From: UMGS973 sp045599945
Lineage (GTDB): Bacteria; Bacillota; Clostridia; Peptostreptococcales; Anaerovoracaceae
Direction of reading: 5' to 3'
NCBI GenBank assembly: GCA_045599945.1
Contig: JAZRWY010000018.1
Coordinates: 1 to 40,363 of the forward strand
DNA length: 40,363 nucleotides
Shown here: one piece after another, positions 14,801 to 23,216 of the stretch
Numbering within the stretch: position 1 is the first letter of the stretch
How the letters are laid out: each line of letters begins with the position of its first letter
Position numbers and translations under genes: made by a program
Notes under the pieces: model-generated
Databases searched by the model: none
The model's input: the letters and a program-made list of their open reading frames with translations, nothing else
What the model was told of the DNA's origin: nothing

Positions 14801-16603
14801 ATGGACTATCAGGAAATTAAGAAAATGGAAATGGAGAGAGCGGAAAAATTCATTGCAGAGATGAATGCTTCGAAGGATCCATATTTTAAATATAAGCAGT
14901 CACGTCCGATTACGGATCTGAAAAACATGTTTGAAACCAGTGTGGAGCTTTATGGGGACCATACGGCATTCATGCAGAAGTTCCAGAGAGGCGAGGAATA
15001 TACAAAAATCACATATGCAGAAGCATTGTCAGATGTCAATGGACTGGGAACGGCTCTCATCCGCCATGGACTGAAGGGTAAAAGAATTGCCCTGATTGGC
15101 GAAAACTGCTACCAGTGGGCAAGCAGCTATCTGGCAGTAACCTGCGGCACGGGAATCATTGTTCCGCTGGACAGGGAGCTGGGAGCAGAAGAATTGACCC
15201 ATCTCATCAAGGATTCGGAAAGTTCTGCCGTTCTTTTCACAAAGAAACATGAAGATCTTTTCCGGGAGATAAAAAATAGCGGAGAAACCGCCCTGGAAGT
15301 TCTGGTAAATCTGAATGCGGAAGAAAACAGCGAAGAAGTTTTTTCCTGGAAACAGCTCATAAACGAAGGAAAGTCCCTGATGGAATCGGGTGACAGAGCT
15401 TTTCTGGATGCTGAAATCATTGCAGATGAAATGGGAGTGCTTCTGTTCACATCGGGAACAACAGGAATTGCCAAGGCAGTCATGCTTTCGCAGACCAATA
15501 TCTGTACGGACCTGATGAGTGCGCCGCTTCTTCTGGAGACGCTGGATACGGACACATTCTTCTCCATACTGCCGCTGCATCATACCTATGAATGCACCTG
15601 CGGATTCCTGATGCCGATGTATAAGGGCTCCTGTGTGGCATATTGCGAGGGACTGAAATACATACAGAAGAACCTCAAGGAGGTAAATCCCACATTCCTC
15701 CTGGCAGTACCCCTTATTTTTGAAAGTCTGTACAAGACAATCATGAAAAACATCCGGAAGAAGGGGCTTGAGGAAAAAGTAGAAAAAATCATGAAATGGA
15801 GCAGGATTACCAGCAGATTCGGAATCAATCTGAACAGAATCCTGTTAAAAGATATCATTGGAATATTCGGGGAGAATCTGGATGTTCTGATCGCAGGCGG
15901 TGCAGCAATGGATCCGGAAATCCTGAAGTTCTTCAATGAACTGGGATTTGTAGCAGTACAGGGATATGGACTGACGGAATGTGCACCGATGGCTGCATTA
16001 AGCCCGGATCTCCACAAACTGATGAGACCGGAGTCGGTGGGACATCTTCTTCCCGGCATGGAAGTGAAGATCATTGACCAGTCGGAAAACGGAACCGGCG
16101 AAATCTGTCTAAAGGGAAACAATGTCATGCTCGGCTACTATAACCGGCCGGAAGAGACGGCTGAGGCACTGCAGGACGGATGGTTCCATACAGGCGACCT
16201 GGGATATGTGGATGACCAGAACTTCATATATATCACGGGAAGAAAGAAGAATGTCATCATTACCGCAAACGGAAAAAATGTTTTTCCTGAAGAACTGGAA
16301 TATTATCTCGGCAAGGTGCCATATGTCAACGAATCCATGGTATGGGCTGCATCCACCGAAGACGGCCAGGATACTTCCATCGTAGCGACCATCCGGCCGG
16401 ATCTTGAGGAAATAAAGAAAGTACTTGGAGACAGCGCTTCTGACCCTGCAGAAATTGAAAAACTGCTTTGGAAGGAAATCGATAAGATCAATGCGGACCT
16501 TCCTCTATATAAGAGGATCAAAAGAGTATCTGTCCGGTTCGAAGAGTTCGAAAAGACGACAGGTCATAAGATCAAAAGATTTGTGGAAGCAAACAGAAAT
16601 TAA
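14801..16603 (+). CDS. AMP-forming long-chain acyl-CoA synthetase
   Basis: Enzyme of 600 residues of the adenylate-forming family, which activates a carboxylate (probably a fatty acid) to the acyl-adenylate and then to the CoA thioester. Motifs: the phosphate-binding loop TSGTTG at about 217-222; YGLTE at 389-393; TGDLG at 464-468 with the ribose-binding Asp; GRKKN shortly after; and the C-terminal lysine region HKIKR near 589-593. The length and the full C-terminal domain argue for a functional enzyme. An RBS (GAGGAG) lies just upstream. It is divergent from the DUF1836 gene and has its own terminator. The exact chain length is not evident, and other CoA ligases are possible. Confidence 0.85.
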   Translation: MDYQEIKKMEMERAEKFIAEMNASKDPYFKYKQSRPITDLKNMFETSVELYGDHTAFMQKFQRGEEYTKITYAEALSDVNGLGTALIRHGLKGKRIALIGENCYQWASSYLAVTCGTGIIVPLDRELGAEELTHLIKDSESSAVLFTKKHEDLFREIKNSGETALEVLVNLNAEENSEEVFSWKQLINEGKSLMESGDRAFLDAEIIADEMGVLLFTSGTTGIAKAVMLSQTNICTDLMSAPLLLETLDTDTFFSILPLHHTYECTCGFLMPMYKGSCVAYCEGLKYIQKNLKEVNPTFLLAVPLIFESLYKTIMKNIRKKGLEEKVEKIMKWSRITSRFGINLNRILLKDIIGIFGENLDVLIAGGAAMDPEILKFFNELGFVAVQGYGLTECAPMAALSPDLHKLMRPESVGHLLPGMEVKIIDQSENGTGEICLKGNNVMLGYYNRPEETAEALQDGWFHTGDLGYVDDQNFIYITGRKKNVIITANGKNVFPEELEYYLGKVPYVNESMVWAASTEDGQDTSIVATIRPDLEEIKKVLGDSASDPAEIEKLLWKEIDKINADLPLYKRIKRVSVRFEEFEKTTGHKIKRFVEANRN

Positions 16604-16609
16604 AAAGAG

Positions 16610-16636
16610 AAGCGGCTTCAGCATGAGGCCGCTTTT
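16610..16636 (+). terminator. Terminator of the acyl-CoA synthetase
   Basis: A 10-bp stem AAGCGGCTTC/GAGGCCGCTT with a five-base loop (AGCAT), then Ts. Confidence 0.85.
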
Positions 16637-16665
16637 ATACATCACAGAAAACTTGGGAGGAAACG

Positions 16666-18762
16666 ATGAAAAAGAAATTACTCTGCCTGGGAATCATGCT
16701 TGCTGTGGCATGTTCGATGATCTTTGTCCCTGTAACAGCTTCAGCATCAGCGGATGCTCTGGTAATTGCGAAAACGACAGTGTCCGGAAGTCATGCAGTC
16801 AAGGTTACATGGAACAAGACCAAGGGCGCGACAAAATATGTGATTTATGGGGCGCCATGCGGCAAGAAACAGAAAAAGCTGAAAACCGTAAAGGGAACAT
16901 CCTATACAGTAAAGAAGATATCCGGAAAAAAACTGAAAGCCCATGCCGCCTACCAGTTTAAGGTGGCTGCATACAGCGGGAACAAGAAACTTGCAGAAAG
17001 CAGGAGCATGCACCTTTATACTGCAAATTACAAAGGAAAGTACGGCAATGCAAAGAGCATTACCACAAAAACAAAGGAGATTACGCTGACGGAAGGAAAG
17101 ACAAGGAAACTTTCGGCAGCCGTAAAGATATATAAGGGGAAGAAGCACATGCCTGCCAGTCACGGAGCAAAACTGACATTCCGGTCGGGAAACAGGGCAG
17201 TGGCAAAAGTAAACTCCAAAGGCGTTGTTACAGCACTGAAAAAAGGTACGGCGACCATATACATACAGGATATCCGGGGCATCCATGTCAAAGTAAAGGT
17301 AACGGTTCAGCCGGCGCCAAAACCTGCGCCGGCAGTGGTGCCAACATACAAAGTTGTCTTTGATGCCAATGGCTCAGAGATTTCCGTTCCTGCGCAGACT
17401 GTGAAAAAAGGAATGAAAGCTGCAAAGCCGGATCTGAAAGCAGAAAAACGTTACGATATCCTCGGCTGGTATAAGGATCAGGCTTGTACGAAGGCATGGG
17501 ATTTCAATAAGGATGCCGTAACGGGCAATGTGAGACTTTATGCGAAATGGAAAGCAAATTATCTCAGTTTTACAGCAGAAGAGGATCATGCGGCTGTTAC
17601 AACAGAGAGACTGAAGTACTGTCCGGTAGGAATTGAATATTCCGAGAATCTCAAGGAGTGGAAGGACTTTACGAAGGATGGAGTCATTCTTGAAAAGAAA
17701 GGCGACTGCATCTACATGAGAGCAAAAGGCGTATGTAAAGAACCTCTGGAATTCAACTTTGATATCAGCGAGGGAAAGGTGGCTGCAGGCGGAAGCATCA
17801 TGAGCCTTCTGGACGGTGAGATGAAAACGGAGAAGATTCCTGCGCCGAAGGAGGAATCTGACGGTGCCTTTAAAGAGCTGTTCCAGTTCTGTCATGACCT
17901 GACAGCAGCACCGGAGCTTCCTGCAGAGAAGCTTACGAAAAACTGCTACTATGGCATGTTTGAAAACTGCGATGCGCTGAAACAGGCACCGGAACTTCCG
18001 GCGGAAGAGCTGGCGGAGGCGTGCTACGGATACATGCTTTCCAGATGCTATGCTCTGGAAGAGGCACCGGAGCTTGGGGCGGCAGAGCTTGCAGACGGCT
18101 GCTACATCGGAATGTTTTATGACTGTTCCGCTCTGAAACAGGCACCGGAACTTCCGGCAGAAACGCTGGCAATGGGCTGCTATCAGGGGATGTTTGAAGA
18201 CTGCATCCTGTTAAAGCAGGCACCGGAGCTTGCAGCAGATGTCATGACGGATTATTGCTATGCAGACATGTTTAATGGCTGCGATGCGCTTCAGCGGGCG
18301 CCGACCCTTGCTTCAGAAACTCTGGCGGAAAACTGCTACAGCGGCATGTTCTATGGCTGCGAGTCGCTTCAGCAGGCGCCGATGCTTCCGGCAAAGACCA
18401 TGGAAAAAGAATGCTATCAGCACATGTTCAGCTGCAGCGCTTTGGAAGAAGCACCGGAACTTCCGGCAACTGTTCTTGCGGAGAACTGCTATAAAAGCAT
18501 GTTCAGCTACTGCAGCGAGCTTAAGATAGCGCCGGAGCTTCCGGCGGCAGAGCTTGCAGGCGGCTGCTATGAGAATATGTTTAGGGACTGCACATCTCTG
18601 GATTCCGTAACCGTAGCGTTTACAGACTGGGGATCCTCAGGAAGCACTGTGGGATGGCTCAGCGGTACGGCAGAAAAAGGAACCTTCATCTGCCCTGCGG
18701 CTCTGGAAGAGAAAAGGGGAGAAGATTTCATTCCTGCAGAGTGGATTGTCAAGAATAATTAA
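16666..18762 (+). CDS. Secreted repeat protein: Fn3-like, Ig-like, InlB-type and nine Cys-paired repeats
   Basis: Protein of 698 residues. Signal peptide 1-27 (cleavage near TASA). Then an Fn3-like domain (about 30-125), a bacterial Ig-like Big2 domain (about 130-220, ending GVVTALKKGTATI), a short Pro/Ala linker (PAPKPAPAVVP), and a Listeria-Bacteroides (InlB-type) repeat (about 225-300: VFDANG, GWYKDQACTKAWDF, LYAKW). Residues 412-644 are nine tandem repeats of 26 residues with the pattern LxxAPELPAxxLxxxCYxxMFxxCxx. A C-terminal cap ends GTFICPAALEEK and IPAEWIV. Repeat 7 is one residue short. No anchor motif. RBS GGGAGG near 16656; no promoter is obvious in the short gap, so it may rely on read-through. 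Probably an extracellular ligand-binding or adhesion protein. Confidence 0.82.
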   Translation: MKKKLLCLGIMLAVACSMIFVPVTASASADALVIAKTTVSGSHAVKVTWNKTKGATKYVIYGAPCGKKQKKLKTVKGTSYTVKKISGKKLKAHAAYQFKVAAYSGNKKLAESRSMHLYTANYKGKYGNAKSITTKTKEITLTEGKTRKLSAAVKIYKGKKHMPASHGAKLTFRSGNRAVAKVNSKGVVTALKKGTATIYIQDIRGIHVKVKVTVQPAPKPAPAVVPTYKVVFDANGSEISVPAQTVKKGMKAAKPDLKAEKRYDILGWYKDQACTKAWDFNKDAVTGNVRLYAKWKANYLSFTAEEDHAAVTTERLKYCPVGIEYSENLKEWKDFTKDGVILEKKGDCIYMRAKGVCKEPLEFNFDISEGKVAAGGSIMSLLDGEMKTEKIPAPKEESDGAFKELFQFCHDLTAAPELPAEKLTKNCYYGMFENCDALKQAPELPAEELAEACYGYMLSRCYALEEAPELGAAELADGCYIGMFYDCSALKQAPELPAETLAMGCYQGMFEDCILLKQAPELAADVMTDYCYADMFNGCDALQRAPTLASETLAENCYSGMFYGCESLQQAPMLPAKTMEKECYQHMFSCSALEEAPELPATVLAENCYKSMFSYCSELKIAPELPAAELAGGCYENMFRDCTSLDSVTVAFTDWGSSGSTVGWLSGTAEKGTFICPAALEEKRGEDFIPAEWIVKNN
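17899..18597 (+). repeat. Nine tandem 78-nt coding repeats
   Basis: Nine in-frame units of 26 codons (the seventh has 25), total 699 nt. Codon differences between units are many, so the array is old and not a fresh slippage product. Each unit keeps two Cys at positions 16 and 24, in CYxxMFxxC. Confidence 0.9.
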
Positions 18763-18774
18763 AAATTGTATTTT

Positions 18775-18799
18775 ACCGGCTGATCATCAGCCGGTTTTT
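18775..18799 (+). terminator. Terminator of the repeat-protein gene
   Basis: Perfect 9-bp stem ACCGGCTGA/TCAGCCGGT, loop TCA, then TTTT. Confidence 0.92.
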
Positions 18800-18821
18800 A
18801 CATATATATGCGTAAATCTAC

Positions 18822-18850
18822 TTGAAAAGTGCGAATTGCAGGAGTACAAT
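18822..18850 (+). promoter_or_regulatory. Promoter of the FCD-type GntR gene
   Basis: TTGAAA (18822-18827), a 17-nt spacer and TACAAT (18845-18850). The upstream in-frame TTG at 18822 lies inside the -35 box, which excludes it as a translation start. Confidence 0.7.
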
Positions 18851-18899
18851 CAAAGCACGTAAGGATTGTTTTTTTGTAGAGAATGCGGGAGAGAAGGTT

Positions 18900-19589
18900 A
18901 TGAGCAGAGAACGGGGAACAAAGAACAGGGGAGACAGACAGTTTACAAGGCAGCTGTCTCTTGCTGAGGAAATTGCAGAGATTCTCAGAGACAGAATCAT
19001 CAAAGGGGAATATGCCATTGGGGAAAAGATTGTGGAAGCAGATGTGGCAGGCGAACTGAAAGTCAGCAGAACTCCGGTAAGAGAAGCTTTCAAGACCCTT
19101 CAGGATGAAGGCCTGATGCAATATATTCCGAACAGAGGCTGCTTTGCAAAAGGCTTTACCAAGGAAGACATGAGAGACATCTACCAGGTCAGAAAAAGCC
19201 TAGAGCAGCTGGCAGTAGAATGGTGCATTGAAAAAATAACGGATGAGGAGCTGGCAGAACTTTCACAGACAAGAGAACTGATGGAATTCTATACCCTTAA
19301 AAATGACAAAGCCAAGCTGATGAATGTGAATAGAGAATTCCATGAACAGATCTACGGCATCACAAAATCCAGATTTCTGTCACAGATTCTGAAATCTTAT
19401 CAGGAGTATGTGAAGCAGGCGCGAAAAGTTACGGTATCTGAAGATGACTATCTGCAGGATATTCTGCAGGAGCATATTGAAATATTTGATGCCATCAGAG
19501 AAAAGGATGTGAAAAAAGCAGTAGAATGCGCGGGAATTCACATGGACCGGTCGCGGGAGCGGGCAGAAAGGAAATGGGGAATTCGGTGA
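18900..19589 (+). CDS. GntR-family transcriptional regulator, FadR/FCD subfamily
   Basis: DNA-binding regulator of 229 residues. The winged HTH covers about 20-85 (LAEEIAEILRDRIIKGEYAI, the SRTPVREAFKTLQDEGL recognition helix region, IPNRGCFAKG). An all-helical FCD effector domain follows, with the expected acidic and His positions (DIYQVRKSLEQLAVEW, NREFHEQIYG, EHIEIFDAIREKD). FCD domains usually bind a carboxylic acid through a metal ion. The start at 18900 has a purine-rich RBS (GGGAGAGAAGG). It stands alone and is convergent with queT. The target genes are not evident; the DpaL gene nearby is one possibility without direct support. Confidence 0.88.
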   Translation: MSRERGTKNRGDRQFTRQLSLAEEIAEILRDRIIKGEYAIGEKIVEADVAGELKVSRTPVREAFKTLQDEGLMQYIPNRGCFAKGFTKEDMRDIYQVRKSLEQLAVEWCIEKITDEELAELSQTRELMEFYTLKNDKAKLMNVNREFHEQIYGITKSRFLSQILKSYQEYVKQARKVTVSEDDYLQDILQEHIEIFDAIREKDVKKAVECAGIHMDRSRERAERKWGIR

Positions 19590-19627
19590 GAATCTCCAAT
19601 GGGTTTCAAAGGATATGAAGAAAGAAA

Positions 19628-19661
19628 AGGGAGTAATCAGACTACCATCTGATTGCTCCTT
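19628..19661. terminator. Shared terminator of the GntR gene and queT
   Basis: A 12-bp stem GGAGTAATCAGA (19630-19641) and TCTGATTGCTCC (19648-19659) around CTACCA. T-rich tracts lie on both sides. The queT stop codon lies in the loop region, so the hairpin overlaps the end of that gene. Confidence 0.8.
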
Positions 19662-20121
19662 CATATTTTTCCAGGGATTTTCTGAGCAATGTTCCAAGAA
19701 TTCCGATGGATATGAATTCTCCGATGAATATGGTCACCATGAAATAGAAGATGGAGCCTTCAAACGAATAGACAAGGGAGAGAACCCACGGAAGAATCAG
19801 GGTATTTGCAAGAATCGGCGGAATCAGCGAAATATAGCGGAATCTTCTGAGAAGGAAGGTTCCCAGGGCGCCAATCAGCGTTGCAGCTCCTCCAAAGAAG
19901 ATATCCCATGGAGCGCATCCTGTCAGAATGTTGGATATGATGCATCCGGCAAACAGACCGGGAACGGCCGCAGGGGTAAACAGAGGGAGTATGCATAATG
20001 CTTCCGAAAGACGCAGCTGTATGACGCCGCTTGCAAGACCTGCCATATTGGACAGCAGTGTCAGAAGGATATATACGGAGGCAATGAGAGCTCCGTAGGT
20101 CAGATTGGATGTTTTTTTCAT
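19642..20121 (-). CDS. queT: QueT-family queuosine-precursor transporter (ECF S component)
   Basis: Membrane protein of 159 residues with about five hydrophobic segments. The family signature is clear in LRLSEALCILPLFTPAAVPGL and GCIISN, followed by a glycine-rich segment (DIFFGGAATLIGALG). QueT proteins are substrate-binding S components that bring a queuosine precursor such as preQ1 into the cell together with a shared energy-coupling module, which is not encoded here. The leader carries a likely preQ1-I riboswitch that overlaps its RBS (CTAGGAG, 20134-20128), in agreement with the assignment. It is divergent from dpaL. The ATG at 20121 is correctly placed after the RBS. Confidence 0.9.
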   Translation of the reverse strand: MKKTSNLTYGALIASVYILLTLLSNMAGLASGVIQLRLSEALCILPLFTPAAVPGLFAGCIISNILTGCAPWDIFFGGAATLIGALGTFLLRRFRYISLIPPILANTLILPWVLSLVYSFEGSIFYFMVTIFIGEFISIGILGTLLRKSLEKYEGAIRW

Positions 20122-20127
20122 GTTGGT

Positions 20128-20168
20128 CTCCTAGTTTTGTTTTAGGTGAGGATGGTCACGAACTCACC
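20128..20168 (-). promoter_or_regulatory. Likely preQ1-I riboswitch in the queT leader
   Basis: Read on the minus strand: a 6-bp stem GGTGAG/CTCACC (20168-20163 with 20150-20145), a 12-nt loop beginning TTC and ending in C, then an A-rich strand TAAAACAAAACTA running into the RBS CTAGGAG. The loop length, the TTC start and the AAAACTA strand match the B. subtilis preQ1-I aptamer as I remember it. I could not confirm the pseudoknot pairing by eye. Translation control by hiding the RBS is the natural reading. Confidence 0.72.
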
Positions 20169-20174
20169 AGAAGC

Positions 20175-20203
20175 ATTGTACACCAGATAAAATGAATAGG
20201 CAA
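20175..20203 (-). promoter_or_regulatory. queT promoter
   Basis: On the minus strand, TTGCCT (20203-20198), a 17-nt spacer and TACAAT (20180-20175). The aptamer starts within a few nt of the expected transcription start. Confidence 0.7.
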
Positions 20204-20216
20204 GAGAAAGTGCATA

Positions 20217-20225
20217 TGGTATACT
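20217..20225 (+). promoter_or_regulatory. dpaL extended -10 promoter
   Basis: TGGTATACT (TGn followed by TATACT) at 20217-20225 without a good -35 box, 31 nt ahead of the dpaL start. It lies close to the -35 region of the divergent queT promoter. Confidence 0.45.
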
Positions 20226-20255
20226 GAAGGCAGATGAAATCAGGAGGAACAAATC

Positions 20256-21347
20256 ATGACAGTGAAAATGATCAGAGGGCCTTTCCGGGGAGGAAATCTT
20301 CCGGAGCAGTATTGCAGTGGGAACTATGAAAAAGTAAAGAAATTTCACCAGTCGCTGGATGTATATGCGCCTACGCCGCTGGTCAGCCTGACAGACCTGG
20401 CGGAAAGAATCGGCGTAAAGGCAATCTATGTAAAGGATGAATCCAAGAGATATGGCCTAAATGCATTTAAGGCCCTGGGAGCAGCATATGCAGTAGATGG
20501 TGTGCTGAAGGGAAGCGAAGGAAAGCCTCTCTTTGTAACAGCAACGGATGGCAATCACGGGAGAGCCGTTGCATGGGCAGCAGACCGGGCAGGCTGCAGA
20601 TCCAAGGTGTTCATGCCGAAGGGAACGGCAAAAGCCAGACTGGATAATATCAACAACATCCCTCTTGCAAGTGCGGAAATCACCGATCTGAACTATGATG
20701 ATGCGGTAAGGCTTGCAACAAAATATGCAGAAGAAAACGGCGGCGTCCTGGTACAGGATACCGGATTTGAAGGTTATGAGGACATTCCATGGGACATCTC
20801 TCTGGGATATACCATGATGGGGCAGGAGGCGCTGGAACAGCTCGCCGGAGTAAAACCTACCCATGTCTTCCTGCAGGCGGGCGTTGGCTCCATGGCAGGC
20901 GGCGTCCTGGGATTTCTCAAAGACATCTATGGAGCGGATGCACCGGTATTTTCCATCATGGAAGCGGAGCAGACAGCCTGCATCTATGAATCGGTCAGAC
21001 AGGGAAAATATGTTGCCATTGGGGGTGATCCGCAGACCATCATGGCCGGATTAAACTGCGGAGAAGCCAATACGCTGACCCTTCCGGTTCTGGAGGCACA
21101 TGCAGAATTCTTCTTCAGCATGAGCGATGAATATACGGAAGAGGGCATGCGGGAGCTGGCAGCAGCAGGTGTTGTCGCAGGTGAATGCGGAGGCATCGGA
21201 ACAGGGCTTGTGAAAGCTCTCATGACCCAGGAGGAACTGGCAGAATACAGAGATGCCCTTGGTCTTGATGAGAACTCCATCATTCTTCTCTTCAGTACAG
21301 AAGGAGATACCGACCCGGTAAACTACAAAAAAATAATCGAAGGATGA
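20256..21347 (+). CDS. dpaL: Diaminopropionate ammonia-lyase (PLP, fold type II)
   Basis: Enzyme of 363 residues expected to split 2,3-diaminopropionate into pyruvate and two ammonia. The signature RYGLNAFKALG holds the PLP lysine at K72. TATDGNHGRAVAWAA follows, as in DpaL/YgeX and related threonine-deaminase-like enzymes. The glycine-rich phosphate cup is seen as QAGVGSMAGGV, and GECGGIGTG lies late in the protein. It is somewhat shorter than E. coli YgeX (about 398). AGGAGG at 20242-20247 is the RBS. Single gene with its own terminator. It fits an amino-acid-fermenting life style together with patA. Confidence 0.88.
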   Translation: MTVKMIRGPFRGGNLPEQYCSGNYEKVKKFHQSLDVYAPTPLVSLTDLAERIGVKAIYVKDESKRYGLNAFKALGAAYAVDGVLKGSEGKPLFVTATDGNHGRAVAWAADRAGCRSKVFMPKGTAKARLDNINNIPLASAEITDLNYDDAVRLATKYAEENGGVLVQDTGFEGYEDIPWDISLGYTMMGQEALEQLAGVKPTHVFLQAGVGSMAGGVLGFLKDIYGADAPVFSIMEAEQTACIYESVRQGKYVAIGGDPQTIMAGLNCGEANTLTLPVLEAHAEFFFSMSDEYTEEGMRELAAAGVVAGECGGIGTGLVKALMTQEELAEYRDALGLDENSIILLFSTEGDTDPVNYKKIIEG

Positions 21348-21360
21348 TTGCAGATTATGG

Positions 21361-21387
21361 CCTCCGCCGGAAGCGGAGGTTTTTTTT
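21361..21387 (+). terminator. dpaL terminator
   Basis: Stem CCTCCGC/GCGGAGG with loop CGGAA and eight Ts. Confidence 0.93.
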
Positions 21388-21426
21388 ATGTTTTGGTCTA
21401 AAGATATGGAATTGCTTCCTGTGCTG

Positions 21427-21435
21427 TGATATAAT
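21427..21435 (+). promoter_or_regulatory. glnS extended -10 promoter
   Basis: TGATATAAT (TGn plus a perfect TATAAT) at 21427-21435 with no strong -35 box. It gives a leader of about 35 nt. Confidence 0.6.
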
Positions 21436-21475
21436 ATAGTGTCTTTTTAGTGACAGAATTATCGGGAGGAATATC

Positions 21476-23158
21476 ATGGCAGACATTAAAGAAATGGAAA
21501 GCAGTAATTTTATCCATAACATCATCGATGGAGATCTGGAAAGCGGAAAGATTCAGGAAGTATATACAAGATTTCCGCCGGAGCCAAATGGATATTTACA
21601 TATAGGGCATGCAAAGGCAATTTGCCTGAATTTCACAACTGCCCAGAAATATAAAGGAAAAGTAAATCTGAGATATGACGATACAAATCCGGTAAAGGAA
21701 GATGTTGAATTTGTAGACTCCATTGAAGCCGACGTTAAATGGCTCGGCTTTGACTGGGACAAGAGACTGTGGGCATCCGAATACTTCGACCGGATGTATG
21801 AATGTGCCGTAGCGCTCATTAAGAAAGGCAAGGCATTCGTATGCGATTTAAATGCCGATCAGATCAGAGAATACAGAGGGACATTAAAGGAGCCGGGGAA
21901 AGAATCTCCATACAGAAACAGAACCGTTGAAGAAAACCTTCAGCTGTTCGAAGAAATGAGAGAAGGAAAATATGCAGACGGCGAAAAGGTATTGAGAGCA
22001 AAAATAGACATGGCTTCCTCAAACATCAACATGAGAGACCCTGTCATCTACCGGATTGCCCATGCAACCCATCATAATACGGGAGACAAATGGTGCATTT
22101 ATCCGATGTATGACTTTGCCCATCCAATTGAAGATGCGATTGAGGGAATCACCCATTCCATCTGTACGCTGGAGTTTGAAGACCACAGACCGCTATATAA
22201 CTGGGTTCTGGAAGAACTGAACTGGGAAAATCCGCCGCAGCAGATTGAATTTGCCAGACTGAATCTTACAAACACAGTCATGAGCAAAAGATATCTGAAG
22301 GCTCTGGTAGATGATGGCGTGGTAACCGGATGGGATGATCCGAGAATGCCGACCATTGCAGGGCTGAGAAGAAGAGGATACACGCCGGAGGCAATCCGGG
22401 AATTCTGTGAAAGAATCGGAGTTTCCAAAGCAAATTCATTGGTAGATATTGCACTTCTTGAGCACATCATCAGAGAAGATTTAAAGACAAAGGTATGTTC
22501 AAAGAATGTGGTAGAAGATCCAATCAGAGTTGTCATCACCAACTATCCGGAAGGACAGACAGAAGCGTGTGAAATGGAAAACAACAGGGAGAATCCGGAA
22601 CTTGGTTCCAGAATGGTTCCGTTTTCCAGAGAACTCTGGGTGGATGGCGCAGACTTCATGGAAGTTCCGGCAAAGAAATATTTCAGACTGTTTCCGCCGC
22701 ATGTGAAAGCGGATGGTACAGAAAAGGACGGAAACGAAGTCAGATTCAAGGGTGCATATTTCATCAAGTGCAATGAATGTGTGAAGAATGAAGACGGTTC
22801 CATCCGGGAACTGCACTGCACATACGATCCGGAAACCAGGTCCGGCTCAGGATTTGAAGGCCGCAAGGTAAAGGGAACCATCCACTGGGTGGATGCTGCA
22901 ACCGCAGTACCGATCAAGGTAAGAAACTATCATTATCTGATGATTCCGGATGAAGAGGGAAACAACGTGCTCAATGAAAATTCTGTGGAGGAAAAGATCT
23001 GCTATGCAGAAAGCTCAATCATGGATGTAAAGCCGGGAGAAAGATTCCAGTTCTTCAGACATGGCTACTATATTGCAGACGAAAAAGACTGCACAGAGGA
23101 TGAACTGGTATTTAACAGAATCGTTGATCTGAAGAGTTCATATAAGCCGGGGAAGTAA
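21476..23158 (+). CDS. glnS: Glutaminyl-tRNA synthetase
   Basis: Class I aminoacyl-tRNA synthetase of 560 residues that charges tRNA-Gln with glutamine. The catalytic fold shows FPPEPNGYLHIGHAKA with H42-I-G-H45, and the second signature as VMSKR (268-272). The RYDDTNP and YDFAHPIEDAIEGITHS segments are specific to the GlnRS/GluRS group and fit GlnRS. The C-terminal beta-barrel anticodon-binding region is complete (FRFMRHGYY-like FFRHGYY and DLKSSYKPGK at the end). Many Firmicutes lack GlnRS and use GatCAB amidation, so a full-length GlnRS is notable. GGGAGG (21464-21469) is the RBS. The next gene lies 58 nt downstream without a terminator between. Confidence 0.96.
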   Translation: MADIKEMESSNFIHNIIDGDLESGKIQEVYTRFPPEPNGYLHIGHAKAICLNFTTAQKYKGKVNLRYDDTNPVKEDVEFVDSIEADVKWLGFDWDKRLWASEYFDRMYECAVALIKKGKAFVCDLNADQIREYRGTLKEPGKESPYRNRTVEENLQLFEEMREGKYADGEKVLRAKIDMASSNINMRDPVIYRIAHATHHNTGDKWCIYPMYDFAHPIEDAIEGITHSICTLEFEDHRPLYNWVLEELNWENPPQQIEFARLNLTNTVMSKRYLKALVDDGVVTGWDDPRMPTIAGLRRRGYTPEAIREFCERIGVSKANSLVDIALLEHIIREDLKTKVCSKNVVEDPIRVVITNYPEGQTEACEMENNRENPELGSRMVPFSRELWVDGADFMEVPAKKYFRLFPPHVKADGTEKDGNEVRFKGAYFIKCNECVKNEDGSIRELHCTYDPETRSGSGFEGRKVKGTIHWVDAATAVPIKVRNYHYLMIPDEEGNNVLNENSVEEKICYAESSIMDVKPGERFQFFRHGYYIADEKDCTEDELVFNRIVDLKSSYKPGK

Positions 23159-23216
23159 AGAAAGGCAAAATACAAACGATGAAACAGATAAACCCGAAAG
23201 GGGTAGGAGGTATAAA

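Noticed and set aside
17899..18597. CRISPR-like array
   Set aside because: Units of 78 nt have no spacers, remain in one reading frame, and vary mostly at codon level; they are protein repeats.
18822..18899. Earlier start of the FCD-type GntR protein
   Set aside because: The codon is within the -35 box of a consensus promoter, so it would not be in the mRNA.
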